Below, in pieces: positions 20,462-28,838 of a stretch of 64,000 bases of DNA (position 1 is the stretch's first letter; each line of letters begins with the position of its first letter). Both the position numbers and the translations under genes were made by a program. Origin of the DNA: Pseudomonas cannabina (GTDB lineage: Bacteria > Pseudomonadota > Gammaproteobacteria > Pseudomonadales > Pseudomonadaceae); contig NZ_FNKU01000001.1 of the NCBI RefSeq assembly GCF_900100365.1, positions 1,178,001 through 1,242,000 of the forward strand, given 5' to 3'. The notes below the pieces were generated by a model, which was not told the origin of the DNA, ran no database searches, and worked only from the letters and a program-made list of their open reading frames with translations.

Positions 20462-20929
20462 TTGGCTGTAAGTAACCTGGATACCCATGCTTTGTTCGTG
20501 CTCGGCGATCTTCGCGCACAGTTGGTCAAGCAGTTTCAATCCCGCTTCGTCTATCTCACCGAGCAATCAGCCGAAGGCATCTACATTGCTGAAATCGATA
20601 CTGAAACTGCCTTGGTGGTCGATGACAAGCCGCGCCTGGAACTCAAGGTCGGCGATCATTTTCGGGCTGCGGTTCTGCCGAGCCGGGAAGGCGGAAAGCT
20701 CGAACTGAAGTTCCGTGAAGTCAAGGTCACGGTTTACGGACTGGGTGAATATGCCTTCGTCGACACGCCTGAAGGCCATGGCATCGTGTTCAAGGAAGGG
20801 CAGGGTGTGGTGATGGTTTTTGCCGCGAAAGAGCAACTGCAGACCGGTATGAGCAAGGTCCTGAAAAGCGCAGTGGGCAAGGCCGCCAAGTGGCGCAAGG
20901 GCGAACTGACCTTCAAGGCCAGCGAGTAA
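20462..20929 (+). CDS. Conserved hypothetical protein, probable TTG start
   Basis: A 155-residue soluble protein without a recognised domain. It contains ALFVLGDLRAQLVKQF near the start and a KVTVYGLGEYAFVDTPEGHG segment in the middle, with a Lys-rich C terminus. There is no in-frame ATG near the start. TTG at 20462 has a TGAGGG ribosome-site match about eight bases upstream, and an earlier TTG at 20447 is also possible. Codon use fits the neighbours. It converges on the antiporter operon, whose last gene ends 18 bases away. Confidence 0.7.
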   Translation: MAVSNLDTHALFVLGDLRAQLVKQFQSRFVYLTEQSAEGIYIAEIDTETALVVDDKPRLELKVGDHFRAAVLPSREGGKLELKFREVKVTVYGLGEYAFVDTPEGHGIVFKEGQGVVMVFAAKEQLQTGMSKVLKSAVGKAAKWRKGELTFKASE

Positions 20930-20946
20930 CGCTCGCCCCTCCGCCT

Positions 20947-21327
20947 TCAGCCTCCGCTTGATTCGCCGTCGACGCGACCGCTGCTCACCTCGGCCGGTAC
21001 ATCGTCACCGGCCATGCGCTTGCGGAACAACGCAGTGCGCGCGAGCAACAGGGTCGTCACGGGCACGGTAATCGCCAGCAGCACCGGAATGAGCCAGGCA
21101 TGGATGACCGGCTCTGACTTGAGTGCCGAGAAGTAGATGATCGACGCCAATGCCACGCACCACGCGCCCAGTGTCGACGCCAGTGCCGGTGGATGCATGC
21201 GTTGAAAGAAGTCTTTCAGGCGCAACAGCCCGATGGCGCCCGTCAGGGCGAACAGGCTGCTGACGATCAGCAGCCCGGCAGTGAGTATTTCAGCCCAGAA
21301 AGGGACGGAACCGGACAGTTCGTTCAT
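20947..21327 (-). CDS. mnhG: Na+/H+ (K+/H+) antiporter subunit G
   Basis: Small membrane subunit of the multisubunit Mrp/Mnh/Pha cation-proton antiporter, 126 residues with three predicted membrane segments. It carries the conserved GAIGLLRLKDFFQRMHPPALASTLG stretch of MnhG. It is the last gene of the operon; its ATG overlaps the stop of subunit F by four bases. Confidence 0.92.
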   Translation of the reverse strand: MNELSGSVPFWAEILTAGLLIVSSLFALTGAIGLLRLKDFFQRMHPPALASTLGAWCVALASIIYFSALKSEPVIHAWLIPVLLAITVPVTTLLLARTALFRKRMAGDDVPAEVSSGRVDGESSGG

Positions 21328-21602
21328 TCGATCACTTCTCCGCGCAACAGGAATTTGGCCAGTGCGAACGAGCCAACGAAGCCAAACAGAGCGATCAGCA
21401 TCGCCGCCTCGAAATAGGTGTCACTGGCGTAGCGGATACCCAATACCAGCATCATCAGCATGGCGATGATGTACAGGTAGTCCAGCGCCAGTACCCGGTC
21501 CTGCGCGGAAGGGCCTTTGATCAGGCGCAGCAGGGTGATAACCATGGTCAGGGCGAAGATCAGCAGGCTGATCAGAATCGCGTTGTCGAGCAGTGCACTC
21601 AC
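21324..21602 (-). CDS. mnhF: Na+/H+ (K+/H+) antiporter subunit F
   Basis: Membrane subunit of 92 residues with three hydrophobic segments. The GPSAQDRVLALDYL sequence near residue 30 is the MnhF/MrpF signature. It overlaps both neighbours by four bases (ATGA type), which indicates coupled translation and fixed stoichiometry. Confidence 0.92.
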   Translation of the reverse strand: MSALLDNAILISLLIFALTMVITLLRLIKGPSAQDRVLALDYLYIIAMLMMLVLGIRYASDTYFEAAMLIALFGFVGSFALAKFLLRGEVIE

Positions 21603-22087
21603 TGAAAGATCTCCATCAATGGACGCTCATAGGTGGTCTTGAAGTGTTCGATGAATTGCGCCTCGTCCTCCAGATCGAAGACATGCATCAGCAGCACGCT
21701 GCGATCCAGCGCCAGTTCCGACCAGACTGTACCGGGCACTACCGTGGTCACTATCGCCAGTGCGGCAAGACCGTGGGCGTCGTGCAGGTCCAGCGGGATT
21801 CGCACGAAGGCCGAGCGCGGCGGACGACGCTTGAGCCGCCAGATGCTCAGGCCGACCTGCAGGTTGGACACCACCACGTCGCAGCCGACCATCCAGAAAA
21901 ACTTCAGGATCGTTCCCGGTTTGCGAATGCGCACCGGCAGCGGACGCAACGGTGCCATCAACAGCGGTGCCAGAAACCCCAGCAGAGCACCCAGCAGCAC
22001 GTGACCGGGGCTGAGCGACAGGTTCAGCACCAGCCACAACATCCAGAGCGCCAGTGAGAGCAGGGGGGCCGGAAACAGACGTTTCAT
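21599..22087 (-). CDS. mnhE: Na+/H+ (K+/H+) antiporter subunit E
   Basis: Membrane subunit of 162 residues. Two or three hydrophobic segments lie at the N terminus, followed by a cytoplasmic domain with VVPGTVWSELALDRSVLLMHVFD, typical of MrpE. It overlaps subunit D and subunit F by four bases each. Confidence 0.92.
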   Translation of the reverse strand: MKRLFPAPLLSLALWMLWLVLNLSLSPGHVLLGALLGFLAPLLMAPLRPLPVRIRKPGTILKFFWMVGCDVVVSNLQVGLSIWRLKRRPPRSAFVRIPLDLHDAHGLAALAIVTTVVPGTVWSELALDRSVLLMHVFDLEDEAQFIEHFKTTYERPLMEIFQ

Positions 22088-23769
22088 GGTTGCCCCTCCG
22101 GGTTCACGTCACGACTGGTCGGGCCGGGGATCGGTCGTGTCGCGAGCACCGACTGCACATACTGTTTGGGCTCATGCAGTGCGGCAGCGGTGTCTTGCGT
22201 GTAACGCAGCAGCGGCTCGGCCTTGAAGGTCAGCGCAATGCACAAGCCGAGCAGGATGACGATTGGCAGGCACTCATTGCGCCGTAACAGTGGCGAAGGG
22301 CGCTCGTGGGGTGTCCAGAAGCGCTGCGTGCCGAGCCTGGAAAAGGCAATCAGTGACGCCAGTCCGGAAAAAATCAGCAGGCCGATCAACATCCATGAGC
22401 GGGGCAGCAGCGCCTCGTCCTTGGCAACATCCAGCCCCAGCGGGTTCAACAAGGCGCTGAGCAGCGTCAGCTTGCCGATGAACCCGGACAGCGGCGGCAT
22501 GCCGATGATCAGCAGCGCGCAGATGATGAAGCTCAGGCCCAGAAAGGCCACGGTCATGGGAATGACCTGGCCGACCACGACTTTTTGCTCGTCGTCCAGG
22601 TTGGTGCCGGGCGGCGGATGCAGCGACTCCACGGCGCGTGGCAACTGGTCGGCGTCTTCCTCCAGCGGGATTTCGTTGGCCGAGCGCGAACGTTCGATCA
22701 ATTCGCCCAGCAGGAACATCGCGCTCAGGGCAAGGGTCGAGCTGACCAGATAAAACAGCGCACCTGACGTCAGGCTGGGCTGAGCAAAACCGATTGCCGA
22801 CAGCAGAATGCCCGCCGACACCAAGATGCTCAGGCTGGCCAGACGCTCCAGACGCTGGGCCGCAATGATCGCGATCGCCGCCGTAAAGATCGTCGCCATG
22901 CCGCCAAAGATCAGCCAGTCGCCGCCGAAAAACGCCGAAGCGCCGGCCTGCCCGGAAAACAGCAGCGTCCACAGGCGCAGCAGGGTATAGATGCCTACCT
23001 TGGTCATGATCGCAAACATCGCCGCTACGGGTGCGCTGGCGGACGAGTAGGCCGGAACCAGCCAGAAATTCAGTGGCCACATTCCGGCCTTTGCCAGAAA
23101 GGCCGTGGCCAGAATCGCCGCGCCGGCGTGCAGCAGGCCCAGATCGGCTTCCGACACCTGCGGAATCTTGATCGCCAGGTCAGCGAAATTCAGGGTGCCA
23201 GTCACGCCGTAGATCAAGGCGGCGCCGATCAGAAACAGCGACGAGGCCAGCAGGTTGATCGAAATGTAATGCAGGCCGGCCGATACGCGCGCCCGCCCGG
23301 AGCCGTGCAGCATCAGGCCATACGACGCCGCGAGCAAGACTTCGAAGAACACGAACAGGTTGAACAGGTCAGCGGTCAGAAACGCGCCGTACAGGCCCAT
23401 CAGCTGGATCTGGAACAAAGCATGGAAGCTGGCCCCGGCCCGATCCCAGCGCGCCAGGGCGAAAAGCAGCGCGCAGACACCGACGATGCCGGTCAGCACC
23501 ATCATCAGCGCCGACAGGTGATCGACGACCAGCACGATACCGAACGGCACGCCCCAGTTGCCCGGCAGATAGACACCGATCGATCCGCTGCTGCCGCTGT
23601 GCTGCACCCAGAGCATCAACACCACCGAGATGCCCAGCCCGAGGATACTCGAGAACAGGTTGATGCGCCCTTTGAGCGGCCGGTGCTTTTCGCCCAGCCA
23701 GAGCATCAGCCCGGCGGTCAGCAACGGCAGCAGGATCGGCGCGATGATCAGCTGATTCATCCAGCTCAT
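22084..23769 (-). CDS. mnhD: Na+/H+ (K+/H+) antiporter subunit D
   Basis: Large complex-I-like membrane subunit (NuoM/N homologue), 561 residues and about 14 membrane segments. The core contains FNLFVFFEVLLAASYGLML with the conserved glutamate and KAGMWPLNFWLVPAYSSA with the conserved lysine of the proton path. A hydrophilic insert of about 50 residues (ERSRSANEIPLEEDADQL onward) lies between late membrane segments, as in Pha-type proteins. It overlaps subunits C and E by four bases. Confidence 0.94.
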   Translation of the reverse strand: MSWMNQLIIAPILLPLLTAGLMLWLGEKHRPLKGRINLFSSILGLGISVVLMLWVQHSGSSGSIGVYLPGNWGVPFGIVLVVDHLSALMMVLTGIVGVCALLFALARWDRAGASFHALFQIQLMGLYGAFLTADLFNLFVFFEVLLAASYGLMLHGSGRARVSAGLHYISINLLASSLFLIGAALIYGVTGTLNFADLAIKIPQVSEADLGLLHAGAAILATAFLAKAGMWPLNFWLVPAYSSASAPVAAMFAIMTKVGIYTLLRLWTLLFSGQAGASAFFGGDWLIFGGMATIFTAAIAIIAAQRLERLASLSILVSAGILLSAIGFAQPSLTSGALFYLVSSTLALSAMFLLGELIERSRSANEIPLEEDADQLPRAVESLHPPPGTNLDDEQKVVVGQVIPMTVAFLGLSFIICALLIIGMPPLSGFIGKLTLLSALLNPLGLDVAKDEALLPRSWMLIGLLIFSGLASLIAFSRLGTQRFWTPHERPSPLLRRNECLPIVILLGLCIALTFKAEPLLRYTQDTAAALHEPKQYVQSVLATRPIPGPTSRDVNPEGQP

Positions 23770-24110
23770 GCCTTGGGCTCCCGGCCATCGACGTGGTCGG
23801 TGCCGGTCAGGCCTCGGGAGGCGAGCAGCACCACCAGAAACAGCGCGGTCATGGCAAAGCTGATGACGATGGCGGTGAGCACCAGTGCCTGCGGCAGCGG
23901 GTCAGTGTAATTGAGCAGGTCCTGGGGAATACCGTCCTTGATGATCGGTTCCTTGCCGATGAACAGGCTGCCCATGCTGAAAATGAACAGGTTGACCCCG
24001 TAAGAGAGCAGGCACAGGCCCATGACCACCTGAAAGGTTCGCGGGCGCAGGATCAGCCAGACTCCCGAGGCGGCGAGAACACCGATGGCGACTGCGATGA
24101 CTTCTTCCAT
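23766..24110 (-). CDS. mnhC: Na+/H+ (K+/H+) antiporter subunit C
   Basis: NuoK-like membrane subunit, 114 residues with three membrane segments. LLSYGVNLFIFSMG and DPLPQALVLTAIVISFAMTA are conserved in MrpC. The ATG shares one base with the stop of the large subunit A gene (TGATG arrangement) and the gene end overlaps subunit D by four bases. Confidence 0.93.
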   Translation of the reverse strand: MEEVIAVAIGVLAASGVWLILRPRTFQVVMGLCLLSYGVNLFIFSMGSLFIGKEPIIKDGIPQDLLNYTDPLPQALVLTAIVISFAMTALFLVVLLASRGLTGTDHVDGREPKA

Positions 24111-27028
24111 CAGAGAATTCCTTGCGGGTTGGCGACAGGCTTGGGCAGTTGGGTCGGACGATGGCTGCGTACCGACTGGTGAGCCAGCGCGGTAAGAATC
24201 AGCAAGGTCGACCCGACCACCACGGCATACACGCCGACGTCGAAAAACAGCGCGCTGGCAATGTGGATGTCACCCAGGATCGGCAGATCGACATGCGCAG
24301 TGTGGGTTGTCATGAACGGATAACCCAACGCCATCGAGCCGGCTCCGGTCAGCACCGCAACCAACAGGCCGGTGCCCATCCAGCGCAGCGGCCGCAGACT
24401 CATCTGCGCTTCGACCCACTGAGTTCCGGCGACCATGTACTGCAGCAGTAAGGCCACTGACATCACCAGCCCGGCCACGAATCCGCCGCCTGGCTGATTG
24501 TGGCCACGAATGAACAGGTACATCGAGATGATGAAGGCAATCGGCAGCAGCAATCTGACCAGTGCTGCCGGGACCATCATGAAACCGAGCGCCGTGTCAC
24601 TGGCGCTACGCGGGTTGATCAGGTCGGTCACCACATCGCGTGCCAGCAGGCGTTGCTGCGCAGGCAACAGGATGCTTTCTTTGGGCGGGCGGAAGCGGCG
24701 CAACAGAGCGAAAACGGTCAATGCCACGGCAGCCAGTACAGTGATTTCGCCAAACGTGTCGAAACCACGGAAATCCACCAGCATCACATTGACCACGTTG
24801 GTGCCGCCGCCCTGAGGCAGCGCACGGCTCAGGTAAAACGAAGAAATGGCGTTCGGAGTCTGGCGAGTCAGCATGGCGTAGGACAATAGCGCCATCCCGA
24901 CGCCGACCAGCACCGCGAGGCCGAAGTCGCGAATACGCCGGGTGCGGGCGCGCAGGCGGGCGCTGAGCGGGGCGACGTCTTCGTTGCGGCGCGGCAACCA
25001 GCGCAGGCCGAGCAGGATCAGCACCGTGGTTACCACTTCCACCACCAGTTGCGTCAACGCCAGGTCGGGAGCCGAGAACCAGACGAAGGTGATACAGGTC
25101 ATCAGCCCGCAGACGCTGACCATCACCAGTGCCGCCAGACGATGGTATTTACCCTGCCATGCCGCGCCCAGCGCGCAGGCAATCGCGATCAGCCAGAGTG
25201 TGACGAACACCCCGGAACCCGGAATCTTCGGCCGGTCGCCCCACGTCAGGCCGCTGAAATACATCGGAATAAAGCCGCCCAGCGCTGCAGCCATCACCAG
25301 CAGAAACAACTGCGGTTGCAAGCGACGCGTGCTGACTTTGCGCTCGAAACGGCGTGCCCAATGCATCGCCACCACCAGGCTGCGTTCGAACAGGTGCTTG
25401 CCGTTGAGCCTGCCTACCAGCGGCGGGGCGGTGATACGCTCTTGCTTGAGCGGCTTGCGCAACAACAGATACAAAATGATGCCGCCCGCCATCGCCACCA
25501 GACTCATGATGATCGGCGCGTTCCAGCCATGCCAGATGGCCAGGCTGTATTCGGGCAGTGTGCCACCGACCACCGGCCGGGCCGCCGCTGCCAGCAGTGG
25601 CGCGACCGATTGAGCCGGGAAAATGCCGACCACGACGCAGGTCAGTACCAGAAACTCGACCGGCGCACGCATCCAGCGCGGCGGCTCGTGGGGCAGGTGC
25701 GGAAGATCCTTGGCGGCCGGGCCGAAGAACACGTCGACCGTGAAGCGTAGCGAGTAGGCGACGCTGAACACGCCGGCAATGGTCGCGACCACCGGCAGCG
25801 CCATCTCCACCCAGGCGGTGGCCGAGATGAACACCGTTTCAGCGAAGAACATCTCTTTGGACAGGAAACCGTTGAGCAGCGGCACGCCTGCCATCGACGC
25901 ACTGGCGACCATCGCCAGGGTTGCGGTGTAAGGCAGCAGCTTGACCAGCCCGCTGAGACGCCGGATATCCCGCGTGCCGCTTTCGTGGTCGATGATCCCT
26001 GCGGCCATGAACAGCGAGGCCTTGAACGTGGCGTGGTTAAGGATGTGGAACACGGCGGCCACTGCCGCCAGCGGGCTGTTCAGGCCGAGCAACAGCGTGA
26101 TCAGCCCCAGATGACTGATGGTCGAGTAGGCCAGCAGGCCCTTCAGGTCATTCTGGAAAATGGCCGCGTAGGCACCCAGAATCAGCGTGCAGGCACCCGC
26201 ACCGCTGACCATCCAGAACCATTGTTCGCTGCCGGACAACGACGGCCACATGCGTGCCATGAGAAACACACCCGCTTTGACCATGGTGGCCGAGTGCAGG
26301 TACGCCGACACCGGCGTCGGTGCTGCCATCGCGTGGGGCAGCCAGAAGTGGAAAGGGAACTGCGCGCTTTTGCTCAGCGCGCCGATCAGGATCAGGGTCA
26401 GCAACACCGGATACAAGGCATGCGCGCGGATCGCATCGCCAGACGCCAGTACGCGGTCCAGATCATAACTGCCGGCTACATGCCCGAGAATCATCATCCC
26501 CGCGAGCAGCGCCAGCCCGCCAGCACCGGTGACCATCAACGCCATGTAGGCACCGCGCCGGGCATCGGCACGGTGGTGCCAGTAGCCAATCAGCAGGAAG
26601 GAAAACAGGCTGGTCAGTTCCCAGAAAAACACGATCTGGATCAGGTTGCCGGACATGACCAGCCCGAGCATGGCGCCCATGAACGCGAGGAAAAAGGCAA
26701 AAAAGCGTGGCACCGGATCGTCCGGCGACATATAATAGCGCGCGTACAGGGACACCAGCGCGCCGATGCCCAGCACCAGCATCGAGAACAGCCAGGCGAA
26801 GCCGTCGATACGCAGGACAAAATTCATTCCCAGGCTGGGCAGCCAGAAATACTCTTCCCGGATCACGCCACCATCGGCAATCTGCGGAAACCACAACGCC
26901 ATCTGAATTGCGCCGACCAAGGCAACCAGACCCGCCAGAAAGGATTCTGCGTTACGTGCGTTGTGCGGCAAAAAGGCCGCCAGACAGCTGCCGATGAAAG
27001 GCAGAAGCAGTAGAACTATCAGAGACAT
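24110..27028 (-). CDS. mnhA: Na+/H+ (K+/H+) antiporter fused subunits A and B
   Basis: First gene of the antiporter operon, 972 residues. The N-terminal part is the NuoL-like MrpA domain with ELTSLFSFLLIGYWHH and KSAQFPFHFWLPHAMAAPTPVSAYLHSA, which carry the conserved charged residues of ion translocation. The C-terminal about 150 residues correspond to subunit B (RGHNQPGGGFVAGLVMSVALLLQYM), so MrpA and MrpB are one protein, as in the Pha/Sha group of proteobacteria. The complex is likely used for pH, sodium or potassium homeostasis. Antisense frames across this gene are shadows. Confidence 0.94.
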   Translation of the reverse strand: MSLIVLLLLPFIGSCLAAFLPHNARNAESFLAGLVALVGAIQMALWFPQIADGGVIREEYFWLPSLGMNFVLRIDGFAWLFSMLVLGIGALVSLYARYYMSPDDPVPRFFAFFLAFMGAMLGLVMSGNLIQIVFFWELTSLFSFLLIGYWHHRADARRGAYMALMVTGAGGLALLAGMMILGHVAGSYDLDRVLASGDAIRAHALYPVLLTLILIGALSKSAQFPFHFWLPHAMAAPTPVSAYLHSATMVKAGVFLMARMWPSLSGSEQWFWMVSGAGACTLILGAYAAIFQNDLKGLLAYSTISHLGLITLLLGLNSPLAAVAAVFHILNHATFKASLFMAAGIIDHESGTRDIRRLSGLVKLLPYTATLAMVASASMAGVPLLNGFLSKEMFFAETVFISATAWVEMALPVVATIAGVFSVAYSLRFTVDVFFGPAAKDLPHLPHEPPRWMRAPVEFLVLTCVVVGIFPAQSVAPLLAAAARPVVGGTLPEYSLAIWHGWNAPIIMSLVAMAGGIILYLLLRKPLKQERITAPPLVGRLNGKHLFERSLVVAMHWARRFERKVSTRRLQPQLFLLVMAAALGGFIPMYFSGLTWGDRPKIPGSGVFVTLWLIAIACALGAAWQGKYHRLAALVMVSVCGLMTCITFVWFSAPDLALTQLVVEVVTTVLILLGLRWLPRRNEDVAPLSARLRARTRRIRDFGLAVLVGVGMALLSYAMLTRQTPNAISSFYLSRALPQGGGTNVVNVMLVDFRGFDTFGEITVLAAVALTVFALLRRFRPPKESILLPAQQRLLARDVVTDLINPRSASDTALGFMMVPAALVRLLLPIAFIISMYLFIRGHNQPGGGFVAGLVMSVALLLQYMVAGTQWVEAQMSLRPLRWMGTGLLVAVLTGAGSMALGYPFMTTHTAHVDLPILGDIHIASALFFDVGVYAVVVGSTLLILTALAHQSVRSHRPTQLPKPVANPQGIL

Positions 27029-27190
27029 AGGCTTCTAATCTGCAGGAGAATGTCAGGCATCATACGTGCCAGAGAACCCAATACCAAACGAACACTTTCC
27101 GAAATTTCCTACAAAAAGTGTCTGATATTTTTACATCAGACAATCCAGGCTGCGGTAAACAATCATTCTTCATCCATGACCCACGCCTTT

Positions 27191-28114
27191 TCAGTCGGTT
27201 TGTCGTGCGCCTGGCTCCCTGCTATCAAGCTCTTCGGTGGCAGGCGAGCGCCGTTTCAGTTCGCTGACAATGACGCCCGCCACGATCAACGCCGCGCCGA
27301 GCAAGGCAATCCCCGGCAGGCGCTCACCGGCCAGTCTTCCGACAATCCCGGCCCAGACCGGTTCACCGGCATAAATCACCGTCGCGCGGGTGGGCGAGAC
27401 GCTGCGTTGCGCCCAGTTCATGGCAATCTGAATCGCTGCACTCATCGCCCCCAGGCCCACTGCGCTGAGCACCAGCAACCAGGAGAATGCCGGCAGACTT
27501 TCCTGGGTCGGCACGATCATCAGAAACGCCAGCACCGAAGCGGTCGCCAGTTGCACCACCGTCACTCGGCGTACATCGACCCTGCCAGCATAGGCACTGA
27601 TCATGATGATTTCAGCGGCGATGGCCACAGCGCTGATCAGTGTGACGATTTCCCCCGAGCTGAAATCCATGGAGGCACCTTCGGGGCCCGAGACGAGCAT
27701 CAGGCCGATGAACGCCAGGACAATTCCCAGGGTCGGCATCAGCCCCGGCCGCCGACCGAGTACCAGCCATTGCAGCAATGGCACGCAGGGCACATAAAGC
27801 GCGGTAACGAATGCCGACTGGCTACTGGGAATGGTCTGCAAGCCGATGGTCTGCAGACCATAGCCAAGCATGATCGCCGTGCCGATCACGACACCCGCCT
27901 TGAGTTCGAGCAATGTCAGGCCGCGCAGCACGTTCATCGAGAACAGTGCGACGATCACTGCTGCGGCGGCGAAACGCAGGCCGACAAAAAACATCGGGCC
28001 GCTGACCGTCATCGCATGTTGTACCAGCAGGAACGTGCCCCCCCACAGCATGGTGATCAGAATCAATACGGCTTCTGCTTTACTGATGCGGGGCAAGCGG
28101 CTGATAGACTTCAT
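27191..28114 (-). CDS. DMT-superfamily (EamA) transporter
   Basis: Inner-membrane exporter of 307 residues with ten membrane segments in two EamA repeats. ITMLWGGTFLLVQHA begins the first, and an AAIQIAMNWAQRSVSPTRATVIYAGEP-type region ends the second. The frame is open far upstream, but only antisense to the regulator. ATG 28114 gives the normal length. It is divergent from an XRE-cupin regulator gene 100 bases away, a common arrangement where the regulator controls the exporter. Substrate unknown, possibly an amino acid or metabolite. Confidence 0.88.
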   Translation of the reverse strand: MKSISRLPRISKAEAVLILITMLWGGTFLLVQHAMTVSGPMFFVGLRFAAAAVIVALFSMNVLRGLTLLELKAGVVIGTAIMLGYGLQTIGLQTIPSSQSAFVTALYVPCVPLLQWLVLGRRPGLMPTLGIVLAFIGLMLVSGPEGASMDFSSGEIVTLISAVAIAAEIIMISAYAGRVDVRRVTVVQLATASVLAFLMIVPTQESLPAFSWLLVLSAVGLGAMSAAIQIAMNWAQRSVSPTRATVIYAGEPVWAGIVGRLAGERLPGIALLGAALIVAGVIVSELKRRSPATEELDSREPGARQTD

Positions 28115-28188
28115 GTCGGCTTCAGATTCCTGTTCATTACGAGGCGCGGGATGAGAGACTGAGCACCTTGATGGTCGCCCAGAAGTGG

Positions 28189-28200
28189 GCAGTATACTGC
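28189..28200. promoter_or_regulatory. Palindromic operator candidate between exporter and regulator
   Basis: GCAGTATACTGC, a perfect 12-base palindrome in the divergent intergenic region, 13 bases before the GTG and 25 bases before the ATG of the XRE-family gene. Size and position suit a dimeric helix-turn-helix repressor that controls itself and the exporter. Confidence 0.45.
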
Positions 28201-28225
28201 GCAATGGTTTCACGTGAGTACATCC

Positions 28226-28795
28226 ATGCACCCAGAACATCACCGCCGCGCGCCCGTGCTGCAACACGTCAGCCAGAACGTCCGGCGTCTGCGGAACGCG
28301 GCAGATCTCAGCCAGACTGCTCTGGCGGATAAGTCCGGCGTGAGCCGCCGCATGTTGGTGGCTATCGAGGCCGGGGAAAAAAACGTCAGCCTGGCGACCC
28401 TGGACCGCGTCGCCGAAGCACTCGACGTGGCCTTCAGTGACCTGATTCAGGCCCCTGACAGCCGCGATCATAGCCGCATCAACGAGTTGGCCTGGGAAGG
28501 TACGCGTGCTGGCAGCAAGGCGGTGTTGCTGGCCAGGGCGATTGCCCGGCGCGAAGTCGAGCTGTGGGAGTTCTGCCTGGCGCCCGGAGACATCTACGCA
28601 TCGGAAGCCGACCCGGATGGCTGGAGCGAGCAGGTCTATGTCGTGGAAGGGCAACTGACCCTGCGCCTGGCCGAACCGGTTGCAGCGCAACTGATCGGGC
28701 TGGGTGAGTTTTTCATGTTTCCCAGCAATCAGCCGCACCGCTATTGCAACGAAGGCGCGCTGCCGCTGCGCTTCGTGCGCAACGTGGTGCTGTAA
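28226..28795 (+). CDS. XRE-family regulator with C-terminal cupin domain
   Basis: A 189-residue transcription factor (193 if the in-frame GTG at 28214 is used). The N-terminal helix-turn-helix (about residues 12-66) includes LRNAADLSQTALADKSGVSRRMLVAIEAG. The C-terminal half is a cupin sensor with YVVEGQLTLRL and FMFPSNQPHRYCNEG. Such proteins repress or activate a neighbouring transporter or catabolic gene in response to a small ligand. It is divergent from the DMT exporter and followed 43 bases later by an FAD/NAD(P)-binding protein that may be cotranscribed. Confidence 0.88.
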   Translation: MHPEHHRRAPVLQHVSQNVRRLRNAADLSQTALADKSGVSRRMLVAIEAGEKNVSLATLDRVAEALDVAFSDLIQAPDSRDHSRINELAWEGTRAGSKAVLLARAIARREVELWEFCLAPGDIYASEADPDGWSEQVYVVEGQLTLRLAEPVAAQLIGLGEFFMFPSNQPHRYCNEGALPLRFVRNVVL

Positions 28796-28838
28796 CGTTC
28801 TTATTCTTTTTGTGGCATCCCGATCGAGGCGCTGTTCG

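Noticed and set aside
25985..27013. A 342-codon + strand frame inside the antiporter operon
   Set aside because: Antisense to the conserved MrpA domain and of shadow composition (Gln, His, Arg rich).
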